From assembly GCA_026075535.2 (NCBI GenBank), contig AP026541.1, positions 9,672,001 to 9,736,000 on the forward strand: a stretch of 64,000 bases of DNA, given 5' to 3'. Shown piece after piece: positions 1-11,848 of this stretch. The position numbers and the translations under genes were made by a program. Source of the stretch: Tricholoma matsutake (Eukaryota > Basidiomycota > Agaricomycetes > Agaricales > Tricholomataceae). The notes beneath the pieces are model-generated. The model searched no databases and had not been told where the DNA came from. It was given only the letters and a program-made list of their open reading frames with translations. The first letter of the stretch is position 1, and every line of letters starts with the position of its first letter.

Positions 1-3000
1 AGCGCCCTAAATGGGAGAAACAACTCCCCAACCACTATGTCATAGCGGTGATCCCAAGCCCCCACTCATTTGAGCTTGAAGTATCACTGCAAACCACCAA
101 TACCAGTGCTGTGCACACGACCAAGGCACTACTTGATTGTGGAGCCACCGGCCTTTTCATCAGTTCTGATTTTGTTGCGCAAAATCACCTCGCAACAAAA
201 GCACTCAGCTGACCCATCCCTGTGTTCAATGTTGATGGCTCAGCGAACAAAGCAGGCAATATCTCGGAAGTTGTAGAGGTCCTACTACAATTTCGCGACC
301 ACTCTGAACGTGCAACATTTGCAGTGACTGGCATTGGCAAGCAAGATGTTATTCTTGGCCTCACCTGGCTCCATGGGCATAATCCTGAGGTGGACTTGCA
401 GACTAATGAGGTCAAAATGAGTTGATGCCCAAATCACTGCCACACCTGTCAGAACAAGATGAATGAGGAGCGCAAAAGTGCTTTCCAGGAAATCACTAGC
501 ATTTGTACCTGTTGTGCAGGTCCCATGCCTACCCCTGATGTCGAGATGGAGGACATCCCAGACCTTCCGCAACTGATGAACAATGATAACGATGACAAAG
601 ACCATGATGAACCACCCCTTTTGAGTGAAAACTCGGTCAAAGAGGGAGATTGCATCTTTGTCACTACCATTCCTTGTGAAGCAGAATTCGTTCGCGCCAC
701 GTCCAACATTTCACAACGGCTAGCAGACGCCTTTCATAAGAATGCGCAACCAAAGTCCTTTCATGAATCCATCCCTGTGCACTTCTATGAGTTTGAGGAC
801 CTATTCACAAAGTCTTCGTTCAACCGCTTGCCTGACCAAAAGATATGGGATCATGCAATTGAACTCATCCCTGGTGCGAAAGCCACTAGCTGCAAGGTCT
901 ACCCCCTCGCGCCCAACAAACAGGCCAAGATGGACGAATTAATCCAGGAGAACCTAGCCACTGGCTGCATTCACCCCTCGAAATCGCTGATGGCATCCCC
1001 TGTCTTCTTTATCAAGAAGAAGGATGGATCCCTCCAGCTTGTACAAGATTATCGCACTCTCAATGCCCTCACAATCAAAAACTGATACCCGCTACCACTG
1101 ATTTCGGAACTGGTAAATCAACTACAAGGTGTGAAATACTTTACAAAACACGACGTGCGATGGGGGTACAACAATGTGCACATGAAAAAGGGGCAACAAA
1201 TGGAAAGCCGCTTTTTGCACAAATCGTGGGCTTTTCAAACCCTTGGTGATGTTTTTCAGACTCACGAACTCCCCTTCCACATTCCAAACAATGATGAACG
1301 ACATTTTTCAGGATCTCATTATGGGGGGAGTGGTCTGTGTCTACCTGGATGACATCCTCATCTTTACAAAATTGATCGACAAACATTTGCACATTACGTG
1401 CCTTGTCCTGGAGCACCTTCATGCACACAAGTTGTTTCTGCAACATGACAAGTGTGAGTTTGAGCAAACAACAATCAAGTACCTCGGACTCATCATATCT
1501 GAGGGCAAAATTCATATGGATCCCATCAAGGTAGCAGGAGTCACTGAATGGCCCACCCCCACAATGCGCAAGGAGGTACAGTCATTCCTAGGGTTTGCAA
1601 ATTTCTATCAGCACTTCATTGAAGACTTTTCACATCATGCAAAACCCCTCTTTGAGCTCACAAAGAAGGAGCACAAATGGGAATGGGGACCTTTGGAACA
1701 AGGCACCTTTGATGAAATCAAGAATCGGGTCACATCCTCCCCTATTCTCCATTTTGCTGACGATGCCAAAGCATTTCACATCGAGGCAGACAGCTCGGAC
1801 TATGCAACTGGCTCAGTGCTGTCGCAGCAATCAGCCAGTACTTTACAGTCCCCCACCTGTCCTAGTGGACTCTGACCGGACTGACTGGAGTCCACTGGAG
1901 TCCGAGTGGAGTCCAATTGAACTACACTAAGTCATGTAGAGTTCAATTGCCCATTGGAGTCCAACTGGAGTCCAACTGGAGTCTGAGTAGAGTCCAACTG
2001 GAGTCCAAGTGGAATGCATTTCAACCAAATGATAAGTCAATTAGATATGAGCTCAAAGGACTTCGGAGTTGGTGAATTTCATAAAGTACCCACAAAATAA
2101 ATTTGTGTACTGCAGGAATTGAATTTCACATCATGCGAAACCCCTCTTTGAGCTCAAAAAGAAGGAGCGCAAATGGGAATGGGGATCTTCGGAACAAGGC
2201 GCCTTTGACAAAATCAAGAGTCGGGTCACATCCTCCCCTATTCTCTGTTTTGCTGACGATGCCAAAGCATTTCGCATCGAGGCGGACAGCTCGGACTATG
2301 CAACTGGCTCAGTGCTGTTGCAGCAATTGGCCGATGATCTCAAATGGCACCCTATCGCATTCTACTCAAAATTGCTCAATGCAGTCGAATGAAATTATGA
2401 GATCCACGACAAGGAGATGCTAGCAGTGATGAGATCATTAGAGGAATGGAGGCATTTCCTTGAAGGTGCGCAGCACAAGGTAGAGATCTGGACTGACCAC
2501 AAAAATCTGGAGTACTTCATGACTGCGAAAAAGCTAAATCACAGACAAGCTCGCTGGTCGCTCTATCTTTCGCAGTTCAACTTCGTCATGCACCACCGTC
2601 CTGGAAAGAGTATGGGTAAATGCGATGCACTTTCATGACGAGCCAATCATGTGAATGGCGCTGATGATAATTGCGACACTACCCTGCTCCACCCCGAATT
2701 CTTCATGATTCATGCACTCGAAGGGGTGACAATTGAAGGAGTGGAGCAAAATATATTGTGCAAAGTGCGAAAGGGGGTTTGGGATAGAAAGAGCGAAGAT
2801 GCAGTGGTACTAGCGATGAAGGAGTTGGATAGGGCCAAGGGCAAGACATTGCGAAGCTCAGAATGGACAGAGGAGGATGGATTATGGAGGTTTTGTGATC
2901 GCATTTATGTTCCGCTCATACCAGACTTACGATGCAGAATCGCTGAACAGCATCATGACTCCAAGATTGGTGGACATGCAGGGCACTGGAATACACTCGA

Positions 3001-4236
3001 GCTCATCTCGCACAATTACTGGTGGCCAAACATGTCACGCTTTGTCAGTCAGTACTGTAAGGCCTATGATCTGTGAAGGTGCAGAAGTGCCAACCTTTTG
3101 GTGAACTACACCCCCTCCCAATCCCCAAAAATTGCTGGGATGTAGTAAGTGTTAATTTCATCACTGAACTTCTGGATTCCCATGGCTTCAATGCAACGAT
3201 GGTGGTGGTAGACTCGGTGAGCAAGTGCAGCCATTTCATACCCACCCACACCACCATTATGGCACTGGGATCGGCACAATTGTACTTGCAGAACGTGTGG
3301 AAGCTTCATGGTCTCCCAAAATCGATGCTCTCAGATCGGGGACTGCAGTTCATAGCACAATTCATGTGCGACTTGTATCACTTGTTGGGGATCACCATTT
3401 TGGCATCCACAGGGTATCACCCACAGTCCGATGGGCAGACCAAACAAGTCAATCAGGAGCTCGAGCAGTACATCCACATTTTTGTGAATGAGCGCCAAAA
3501 TGATCTGCTCCCTCTGGGCAAATACGCATACAATAACCATGTCCACTCATCCACCCAGCACTCCCCCTTCTTCGTTGACACTGGCAGACATCTGCAGATG
3601 GGTTTTGAGCCCAACCAATGACCCTCGAGGCTTGAGGCAGTCAACCAGTTTGCAGATCAGATGAAGTCAACATTGGAGGAGGCTCGTGCCGCCCTTGCCA
3701 AATCGAAGGATGATATGGTGAGGTACTATAACCAACGGCGAATCCCCACACCGATTTTTGCAATCAGCAAAAAGGTCTTCCTGGATGCTTTGGATATTAG
3801 CACAACTAGACCCACGAAGAAATTTGTGCACTGCTTCCTGGGGCCGTACCCAGTCATTCGTCCTGTTGGCTCGCATGCATATCGCCTCCAACTGCCACCA
3901 TCGATGGCTTGAATACATCCGGTGTTCCACATCATCAAGCTCATGCCCATGCCAATGGACCTGATCAAAGGTCGCCATGCAAAACCACCACCACCCCCCG
4001 AGATTGTAGGAAGAGAGGAGAGGTATGAGGTGGATGAGGTGCTGGACAGCAGGATGAAGGGTAGGAAGTTGCAGTATCTGGTCAGATGGAGAGGTTATGG
4101 GCATGAAGAGAATTCATTGATTCCAGAGGAGGATCTTGATGCCACAAAACTAATTGCGAACTTCTACAGGGTTCATCCGAGTGCCCTAAAATGTGTTAAT
4201 GCACTTACCTTTGGACAGATGGGATTCCGACCATGA
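1..4236 (+). pseudogene. Gypsy pol polyprotein remnant (PR-RT-RH-IN-chromodomain)
   Basis: The protease active site appears as DCGATGLFI near 140-180 (the family has DSGA). Reverse transcriptase has a YLDD box near 1343-1354, RNase H has the IEADSSDYATG stretch near 1780-1812 and again near 2277, and integrase has an HH-CC-like zinc region near 2950-3070, a NFITELL start, LSDRGLQF near 3330-3350 and a Glu in QVNQELEQY near 3450. The chromodomain core (QYLVRWRGYGHEENS) lies near 4070-4120. Stops at about 214, 422, 1083, 2391, 2635, 3619 and 3910 are all TGA where the related copy or family has Arg. A frameshift sits near 1195 and another near 3075. It is not functional. Confidence 0.9.
1628..2332 (+). 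repeat. 209-bp duplication of the RNase H start flanking a 287-bp insertion
   Basis: Positions 1628-1836 and 2124-2332 are the same pol segment (same length, scattered substitutions). Between them lies 1837-2123, which starts AGTACTTTACAGTC and is built of many GGAGTCC / GTCCAACT steps. Its right side has a near-palindrome (AGTACCCACAAA, then ATTTGTGTACT). The same terminal sequence in reverse orientation ends the block at 10480-10735, so this is a dispersed repeat. A 209-bp target duplication is far too long for a transposase, so duplication and insertion need separate explanations. Confidence 0.8.
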
Positions 4237-4292
4237 TATCCGCACTGATGGAACTTTGGGCATCGGGACGCTGCGCCTTAAGGGGGGGGTGA

Positions 4293-4890
4293 TGTAAGGG
4301 GAACACATTATGAGCCCCTACAATGGTTGGCGCACATTTGCAAATGTTTCCACACACGCGCAAATGTTCATGCAACAAAGTGCCTTTTGCACCAACCATC
4401 TACAAACAGTCCAATATGTTGATCCATCATCCCCTATAGTACTCTCACCATTCTCGCAGTCAATAGCCCTGCGCAAGCCATTGTCGCAGTTTGTGCCTTT
4501 GCGCAAACCAGTTGCGCAATCATTGTGCCTGCAGAAACGATTGAGGATGTCTTCGCACGCCCATTAACAATCATGGCCTGATGCGGACACCACTTACTGA
4601 GCATGGCCTGATGCGGACACTATCACTGATTGATGGCCATCTCCCCAAATGGGAACACGACCCTGGATCTGAATTAGTGCTAGGATGGAAGGGGCTCTAA
4701 GTGTTTTAGAATGTCGCATGCCTTCTATATATATACTTTGGCCTTGCACCGGACTCCTTAGAGTTTTCTCTTTGGTTTTCTCTTGCAAGGTATGGGTCTT
4801 TTCCTTGTTCAATAGTTATTGAATCTAATCTTTGGTTTTCCCTTGCAAGTATTGAGTTCTTAGGACTCTGATCATAAGGTTGCCCTTACA
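4293..4890 (+). repeat. 3' LTR of the first chromovirus
   Basis: The 598-bp segment starts TGTAAGGGG after the purine tract and ends TTGCCCTTACA, giving the inverted TGTAAGGG/CCCTTACA ends of an LTR. It has a TATATATA stretch near 4727-4735. A Phe-rich-looking TTTCTCTTGCAAG motif is repeated near 4775 and 4840. The same motif pair, diverged, occurs in the LTRs of the 27-33 kb element. Confidence 0.8.
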
Positions 4891-5375
4891 GGCCCACCCT
4901 CACCAGCACCCACAAACGTCGATCTGATGCCAACCCCAGGAACAAGAAGAACGATGATGAGGACAACACAACTGGGAATGGCAAGAACAAGATTATCAAC
5001 AACCAGGAAGACAACTGCAATGAGAAGGACAACACAGACAAAGACAAAGACAACAATGAGGAAGGCAAAGACAACAAAGACAACAAGGACAAAGATGAGG
5101 ACAACAAAGACAACAAAGACAACAAAGATGAAGACAACAAAGACAAAGCTGATGAAGCCAAAGAAGATGTAGATGAAGGTACAACAAAGAAGACAAGGGA
5201 GACAACAAAGACAAGGGAGACAACAAGGGAGACAAGGGAGACAACACCAAAGACTGCAAGGAGGCTGGGGCCCACAGCAACAGTAACAGCAGGACCACCT
5301 ACGACACCAACACCAACACCCAAAACACCAACACCACCACTGCCAACACCACTTCTACCAAGATTTTCAAAATGA
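4891..5375 (+). pseudogene. Asp/Asn/Lys-rich low-complexity coding fragment
   Basis: One frame stays open from the LTR end to a TGA at 5373. It encodes an acidic-basic run of DNKDNKDED-type repeats (about 4985-5180), then TTKTRETTRE repeats and a Pro-Thr tail (PTPTPKTPTP). The DNA is a GACAACAAAG minisatellite, and the antisense Leu-rich reading is a shadow. No start codon or partner exon was identified. It could be an exon cut by the chromovirus insertion. No function is assigned. Confidence 0.35.
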
Positions 5376-5614
5376 AGCTCTCCTTGACAAAATGACTAAA
5401 GACTTTAAATGGAATATCTGGAAATGCATTTTCTGCAGGTTGTGCAGCAGCAACCACTGGCATCAGAATGCATGCCATAATGAAGAGCAGGAAAGGCCAG
5501 AATTGTAAGAGATTTCAAAAGGCAATCCAAAAAGAACAGAACATCTGGAAAGCAAGCCACAAACTAAAAGAAAAAAGAATCAGAACATATATTGGAGTCA
5601 ATCTAGCTAAATTA
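5376..5614. other. No recognisable feature
   Basis: A-rich sequence between two coding remnants. Nothing further is supported. Confidence 0.5.
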
Positions 5615-6661
5615 CTAGACTTGAATTTTCCCTTTACCATCCTTCTTCCTCTTGTTCTTATCACCCCCACCATCAGCTTTGGTTACTTTGGTTACCTTGG
5701 CCTTCTTCTTACCCTTTCCCTGCTCCAACCAGGCATGCAAATCTTTAAAGTTGTAGCTTGCTTTCTCCACACCCCACACTTCAAAATCAGAACCCAAATC
5801 CTTCAAATCATTCTCCAGCCATTCCACCATAACTGGATAATTGGAAACCTTGGAAAAGTTTGGCTTGAAATGTGAGTGCCAGTATGATTTTGAAACAAAA
5901 AGTTCAATCAAATCCACCGAAGTAAGCTTTTTTCCCACCCAGGTTCCATCCGCAATCATCTTCTCATAAGTTTGACAAGCTTCCAGATGAGCCTTGTACT
6001 TCACATATGCAATGTGAAGTCCACGATCAGCACAATCTGCAAGGTGGGCTGGAATGTGAAGCAAGCCCAAGATGGTCTCCTTAGACACCCAAAGAAATTG
6101 CAGACTCTGTAGTACCAGGCATAGACATGCAGGATAGTGAGCCTGAGGAAAGAGATGACCCTAAATTTGGATTGGTAGACACCAAAGTTGCATGTGAGGC
6201 ACCATCCGCCTATCACAATTTTGAAAGATTAAAATGAGAAATGGAAAAAAAAAAATTACATACAACAAGAACTCATAATATGTCTTGACCATTAGCAAAT
6301 GTCCATACTGCATCATCATCATCTTCAAGAGCAGTTTTGAATCGACCCTTAACAGCCCACATATCATCTTCATAGACCAAAATGTGTTGATTGGAATCTG
6401 AAAACATGTCAAAAAGTTTCTATTGTACTCAATAATATACTCACTGTGAACAGGAGAATAATTCTGGGCCAAAGCCTTTAAAACAGGTTTGAGCATTGGA
6501 GTCACATCAGATGTAACAGTCATATCTGGCTTATGAGCACTGGGATCCTTAGGCAACATATATATGTGCACCTTGCCTTTACGAGGTCCAAGATCCATCA
6601 TAACATCATTACAATCTGCATGACTGAAAACATTTCCCTGGGCGGCCCGACCATGTAACAC
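5615..6661 (-). pseudogene. Spliced hypothetical gene remnant with Lys-rich C-terminus
   Basis: Reading on the minus strand, an exon (6661 to 6445) carries a DLGPRKGKVHIYMLPKD stretch. Two introns with GT..AG ends fit at 6444-6398 and 6263-6210, and the last exon runs to 5615. The middle exon gives an acidic EDDDDAVWTF segment and hits a TGA just before its donor. The last exon has a conserved-looking body (WLENDLKDLGSDFEVWGVEK) and a basic KKKAKVTKV tail. Upstream the frame is blocked by TGA at about 6665. I do not recognise the family. The exon layout and codon-like conservation make it a real but broken gene, probably TE-linked like its neighbours. Confidence 0.5.
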
Positions 6662-6723
6662 TCAACCAACTGTGTGGAAGGCACCCTGCAATGCATGGAG
6701 AGGTGGACTATTTGGAGGAGATG

Positions 6724-7190
6724 TCATATGGACATCAATGTTGGCATGGGTGGCAGTGGCATTGGCATTGGCATTGGCAGTGATGGCATTGGCGGCAGTG
6801 GGATTGGGGTTGGTGTTGGCAGTGGTGGCATTGGCGTTTGGGGCATTGGCAGTCCTGTCAGTGTTGGCATTGGCAGAAGTGGTATTGGCAGTGGGGGCAT
6901 TGGCATTTGGGGCCTTGGTGTTGGTGTTGGTGTCATAGCTGGTCTGGTTGGTGTTGGCAATGGCATCGCAGCTGGTCTGGTTGGTGTTGGCATCAGCGTC
7001 ATAGCTGGTCTTGTTGGTGTTGGCTTTGGGGTTGGTGTGTGGGGGATTGGTGTTGGTGTTGGCAGAAGTGGCATTAATGTTTCAGGCATTGGTGTTGGCT
7101 TTGGCAGCGGTGTTGTAGCTGGTCTTGCTGGTGTTGGCAGTGGCTTTGGGGTTGGCCTTGGGGTTGGTGTGTGGGACATTGGCATTGGTG
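6724..7190. repeat. GGCATTGGTGTTGG-type minisatellite
   Basis: Imperfect short units of GGCATTGGC / GTTGGTGTTGGC run for about 470 bp. They read as Gly-Ile-Gly-Val on plus and Pro-Thr-Pro-Met on minus, with no stop in either. The minus reading resembles the Pro-Thr tail encoded near 5290-5360. Either frame could once have been coding, but the composition alone does not decide it. Confidence 0.7.
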
Positions 7191-9444
7191 CTCTCTCCCA
7201 AGCCCTTCTTGTGCTGTTTACTGTGATCGACAACCCAGATTTGTTGAGCTTGCATGCAAGACAACAGAATCCAGAATATCCAGATGAAATGTGTTCCTCT
7301 GATTCTGGCTGGATAAGAGGTCTGACATGTGCATTGCAAGAAAAATTGGGGGAAAAGCAAAAAAGGCTATTTAAGAATCTAGATGATGGAAATCCAAATA
7401 ATCAAATATCAGCCATTGGAGGAAATCTTGATGGCTTGGCTAAGCTTTTGATATTGTATCCATATGATGAACATGGGCAATTTCAAGGCAAGCTAAAACC
7501 CATTTCTCATAAATCAATTCAAGCTGTGCATGTTCTTTGTCCAAATGCTGTCATTTGTGAAACTGAGACTTGTAATCCATGATCTTTGCTTCAAATAACC
7601 AAAGTCTGGGATATACCCAAAGTTACATTAATTAAAGGCTCTGTTATCTATGAGAATGTTCAAGTCCTTACTGGAAGGTGTCCCAAGTGCAAAACAAATT
7701 ATGTGGCAGATCGAGAACATGTGATGGAACCAGATAACAAAAAGACCCAAAGCTTATGGGTTGATCGAGTGTTTTCAAAGGCTGTTCTGAATGGCATATT
7801 AAGCTTTCATGCATCAGCTGCTCTCTGCCTTTCTCTCTCCCGCTCCGCATCCCTCTCCATAATCTGCTTTAACTCTCTCTCCCTCTCTGCCTCCCTTATA
7901 CAGAATTTTGGAATAATAGCTTCTGGAAACCTCACCCAGGAAATTCTAAAAAGCTTTCTCACTGTCAGATTTGGCAAGCATTTGTTCAGTAGTCTATATG
8001 CTCTATTGCTGCTGCCTCAGAAATCAATCTGGAGCTTCAGGATGGCCTTGCCATCAATGATGTAACCAAACAAGCATTTAGTATCTTGGGTGAAAATGGG
8101 ATGATATGTGCTGCAGACAAACATGCTTGTAAGGAATGTACTCAACCATACAAAAGGACTGCAGATGTAATTACTGGTGATGATCCTGCAGCACTTGTTG
8201 GTGTGGATAAAAATAGGGCTGTGCCTGAGCTAGTTGGGGAGGATGCTGATTTAGCAGCTGAGGCAGCTGAACAAGCAAGACAGAATGCATTGGAAACTGC
8301 CAATCAAGAGATGGACATTGATGACCCACCTGCACATGCTGCACATGCTTCATACACAACAACGGCAGTGGTAGATGGCATTGTTATATCCTCATCAGTA
8401 TGTTATTTATTTTTAAATTACTCTATCAGGACTGATTGCTATATTTATATAGCATTGTGCTTATGATGATTGTACTTCAGACCTTGCAAACTCTTGTGGT
8501 GGATCATTCTGTGCTTACCATGAACATCTACATGGATTTAAATGCCTTATCCACAACTGCAATAACCAAAAAATTGCAGGTACACAAGCATGTGAGGGGC
8601 ATCAGGAGCAATGGCAAACACATCTTCAACATCATAATTGGCATACCTTTGCTGGAGCTAGAAGAATGCTACAAAGACCCAATGAATACCTGCCTTGGCA
8701 ACCAGCTAGACAAACAAATCAACAGCCTCATGATGAACCTGCTGCACCTAAAGTACAAAGAGAGAATTATTTTTCTCCAGGCCACTTCTATTGTGTAGAA
8801 TCAGTCTGTGCTCCATGTGGTGTGGTAATAGCATGGGCAAAGTTTGATAAAGCAGAATCACCAAAACTATTCTCAATTTCCTGGAGTCAGTTTATCCAAC
8901 TGATGAGTCATGACCAGACTACATTTGCATTGACAAAGCTTGTCTGGTGCTTCATACAGCCATAACCAATGGCAGCTGGGACAGAATATGGAAGAAAACA
9001 ACTCACTTCATTGTTGACACCTATCATTACATCAATCACTGTACCACTGACTATTTGTGCCAAAAATGGTGTAATCCAGCACCATTAAATGGGTCTGCAC
9101 CAAATCTTGTTGTTGTGGATACTGATAGAGAAGGTCAGCAATACTATAAAAGAGCTTTTAATACTCAGGTATGGTACTTAAGGCATAAATGATCCAAATG
9201 ACTAATTGTAAAATTGATACAGGCATGTGAACAATTAAATGCCTGGCTGGGTGGATTTGAAACAATTCTGAAAAGAATGACACCCAGCAATTTTAACTGG
9301 TTCTTACATGTCATGCTATTTCTTCACACAAGACTGCTGATTGAGAAACAAGCAAATAAAGCTAATGGTCTTGAGAATGAAAAGGATGAGGAGGATGAAG
9401 AAGAAGAAGAAGAAGGAGATGACACAGGTGATAATATTGACTAA
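7191..9444 (+). pseudogene. CxC5/CxC6 cysteine-cluster protein of the KDZ-transposon type
   Basis: The reading frame matches the Agaricomycete proteins whose CxC5 and CxC6 cysteine clusters accompany KDZ transposases. Recognisable blocks are CPNAVICETETCNP (near 7540), TGRCPKCKTNY (near 7668), SLWVDRVFSKAVLNG, LQDGLAINDVTKQAF (near 8040), GDDPAALVGVDKNRAVP (near 8180), a Cys/His-dense CxC6 region after the intron at 8398-8452, FYCVESVCAPCGVVIAW (near 8790) and ACEQLNAWLGG after the intron at 9169-9222. It ends in an acidic tail. Breaks are TGA at 7580 and about 8906 (both at Arg positions), TAG near 8006, a 1-nt frameshift near 8864, and a pyrimidine-rich insertion at about 7820-7905. No KDZ transposase is in the window. 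These proteins are thought to bind zinc or DNA, but the role is not established. Confidence 0.82.
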
Positions 9445-9860
9445 TTCATATTTGTGATCTAAGCATCATGTACTAAGAACTGGTATTTGTACATATTTCA
9501 TTATCTGCAGATGTGATATACAACTATGATGCCATCATAAGATGTGGTACTGAGTTTGCAAATTCCCCTCAACTTACTCTAATATGACACCAAATGTTTT
9601 GCTTTGAATCTGCAAAAGTGTTGGGATGTCTGCAAAGTTTGGTATACAATAGATGATGCCATGGGTTTCAAAAGTTTCCCTTCAACCTACTCTAATATGA
9701 CACTAAATATTATGCCAGGGTATCTTGATGATTCCATATTTCACACAACAATTGGATTTGATCATTCAATAAAAGTGTGACAATGACAAAAATACAAGAG
9801 GAATATCTTGATGATGCCTTAATGGCTTTACTTGATCATTCAAAGAGAGTGCAAAAAAAG
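9445..9860. other. AT-rich spacer
   Basis: A diverged repeat (ACTCTAATATGACACCAAATG near 9578 and a similar form near 9690) suggests an old tandem duplication of about 110 bp. No ORF or RNA gene is seen. Confidence 0.45.
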
Positions 9861-10469
9861 CATGTGAAACTCAGATTAAAAAATCTGGTCAAAATAGGAT
9901 GCACCATCACTATGTTTTATATACAGCATGTCACGTGACTATGCAAGGGTGATTTTCAAACTCAGCTGAAAATTGTGGTCAGAATGGTATATAACATCAC
10001 TGTGTTCCATATATAGTAGGTCACATTACACAAGGGTGATTTTCAAACTCAGCTGAAAATTGCAGTCAGAATGGTATATAACATCACTGTGTTCCATATA
10101 TGGTAGGTCACATTACACAAGGGTGATTTTCAAACTCAGCTGAAAATTGCAGTCAGAATGGTATATAACATCACTGTTTCATATATGGTAGGTCACATTA
10201 CACAAGGGTGATTTTCAAACTCGGCTGAAAATTGCAGTCAGAATGGTATATAACATCACTGTGTTCCATATATGGTAGGTCACATTACACAAGGGTGATT
10301 TTCAAACTCAGCTGAAAATTGCGGTCAGAATGGTATATAACATCACTATATTCCATATATGGTAGGTCACATGACTATGCAAGGGTGATTTTCAAACTCG
10401 GCTGAAAAATGCAGTCAGAATGGTATATAACATCACTATATTCCATATATGGTAAGTCACATGACTATG
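9861..10469. repeat. 87-bp tandem repeat array
   Basis: The unit start CAAGGGTGATTTTCAAACTC recurs at 9944, 10031, 10118, 10203, 10290 and 10380 (spacing 85-90 bp), preceded by a diverged partial copy from about 9861. Each unit contains TGGTATATAACATCACT and a TATATGGTAGGTCACAT segment. Units vary at a few positions (CTCAGC/CTCGGC, TTGCAG/TTGCGG). There is no coding potential. It is a minisatellite, not a CRISPR. Confidence 0.93.
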
Positions 10470-10479
10470 TAATCATCAC

Positions 10480-10735
10480 CAGTTCACTTAGAGATATTTA
10501 GAGATTGTGCTAGGAATTTACTTGGACACTTGGACTTTACTCGGAATGAATGCTTGAAAACTGCTAGGAATTTTATTTTGCTCGGAATTTACTTGGAGTC
10601 CACTCGGACAATTAGGAATTCCTAGGACAACTAGGAATTTGTTAGGACTCCACTCGGAATCTGCTAGGATTCTGAGCATTCCAATTGGACAGCTTGGACT
10701 CTGATTGGACTAGGTGGGAGACAGTAAAGTACAGA
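10480..10735 (-). repeat. TAGGA/TCGGA-rich dispersed repeat, same family as 1837-2123
   Basis: The block is made of TAGGAATTT, CTCGGAATT and TTGGACT steps at roughly 10-bp spacing. It ends AGGTGGGAGACAGTAAAGTAC near 10715-10735, the reverse complement of the start of the insertion at 1837. This shared terminus with different bodies suggests a small non-autonomous element family. No clear TSD was found. Confidence 0.5.
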
Positions 10736-10890
10736 CCTCATTGCACTTTACATGTTGTTGTTTATAGGGTGGTTCAGAGCCTGGATTTCGTACATGGTGG
10801 TAGACATATAAGTTAAGTGTTGAACAGATCGGAATCAACAAAGTTGTGAGCCGAGATCATGTGCCGATGCATCAACGTGTTTCAAACAAC

Positions 10891-11145
10891 CACTCTTGAC
10901 AGGCATTTCATCCATGGTGCTATGTTTTGTTTTTTCTGAGTTTTACAGCCAGTTCCTCCACTGTCAATGACTGTTTGTTGGATCCAATTTGCCATGTTCG
11001 AGAGTCCCAGCCAGTCTGCAGCACTCTTGACAGGCATTTCATCCATGGTGCTATGTTTTTGTTTTTCTGAGTTTTACAGCCAGTTCTTGACTGTTTGTTG
11101 GATCCAATTGAATCACCATGTTCAAGAGTCCCAGCCAGTCCGCAG
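10891..11145. repeat. Tandem direct repeat, two units of about 128 bp
   Basis: CACTCTTGACAGGCATTTC starts both copies, 10891-11021 and 11022-11145, which join without spacer. Both end in CCCAGCCAGTC(T/C)GCAG. A 10-bp deletion and small changes separate them. One of the differences is a CpG (CTGCAG/CCGCAG). Confidence 0.85.
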
Positions 11146-11848
11146 CATTCTCGACGGCTCATTTCTGACATGGATCTGACTTTGCTGGTGTATCATCCTG
11201 CACCCCAATAAATGGCTGTTTAATTCATATGCCTATGGCATTTACCATCCCTACTGACTACTCCAGACAGACTACCAGTATTCCATTTCCCTGTCCCCAT
11301 GTGAGCTCATGCCCCACTACTTTTGCTGAAGTTTGTCAACACCAGTTCCAACCAAAGTCCACAATTCATTGACCCTGGAAACCACAGCTCCACACAGTCC
11401 TATGTTCACCTCCTTTTCCATGTACTGATCTCCAGATCTCGACTTCAAGTTCTCGTTGTCCTCACTATTTCTTACCCCAGCCCCATTTTTGTCAAACCAC
11501 ATCAAATTTCCAAAATGTATGCAAAAATCTTCACCCTATAAAGAACCCATATCACCCTCAATGGATAGATCACTCCTACTTGACATCAAAGTTATACCAC
11601 CCCTCTAGGCCTGGTGTGTCCCTGGAGGAACAACTAGTGATCTTTTTATACACTTGTGTCACAGGGTTGACAATCCACCATGCAGGAGAGTGGTTCCAAA
11701 GATCCAATGAGACAATTTCATAGTGAATAGCTGTTCTCTATTGTTTAAAATATCTCTCCATAGTGTCTTAGATATTTTCAGAAAACGCTTGTAATCTTCT
11801 CATCCTCGCCTTTTTACACACTGCATGTCCACTTGCCAACTGTGAACT
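11146..11848. other. Spacer upstream of a Harbinger transposase
   Basis: Only short ORFs with no family resemblance. It may contain the degraded 5' exons of the transposase that starts to be recognisable at 11849, but I could not trace them. Confidence 0.4.

Larger units (their letters stand above)
1..4890 (+). mobile_element. Decayed Ty3/Gypsy chromovirus, 5' end beyond the window
   Basis: The copy enters the window inside pol and runs through protease, reverse transcriptase, RNase H, integrase and chromodomain to a purine tract (around 4281-4290) and a terminal LTR. Domain order with a C-terminal chromodomain is that of chromoviruses, the Ty3 lineage that inserts by reverse transcription and integration. 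It is dead: multiple stops, frameshifts, a 209-bp internal duplication and a 287-bp insertion. Its LTR end and its proteins resemble the minus-strand chromovirus at 27390-33436, so the two are related subfamilies. Confidence 0.92.

Noticed and set aside
4996..5323. Long Leu/Ser-rich membrane-like reading frames on the minus strand
   Set aside because: They are antisense shadows of the GACAACAAAG minisatellite.
6838..7077. Trp/Cys-rich reading frame
   Set aside because: It is a shifted reading of the GGCATTGGTGTTGG minisatellite.
9861..10469. CRISPR-like regularly spaced repeat
   Set aside because: The repeats are contiguous 87-bp units without unique spacers, in a fungal nuclear genome; it is a minisatellite.
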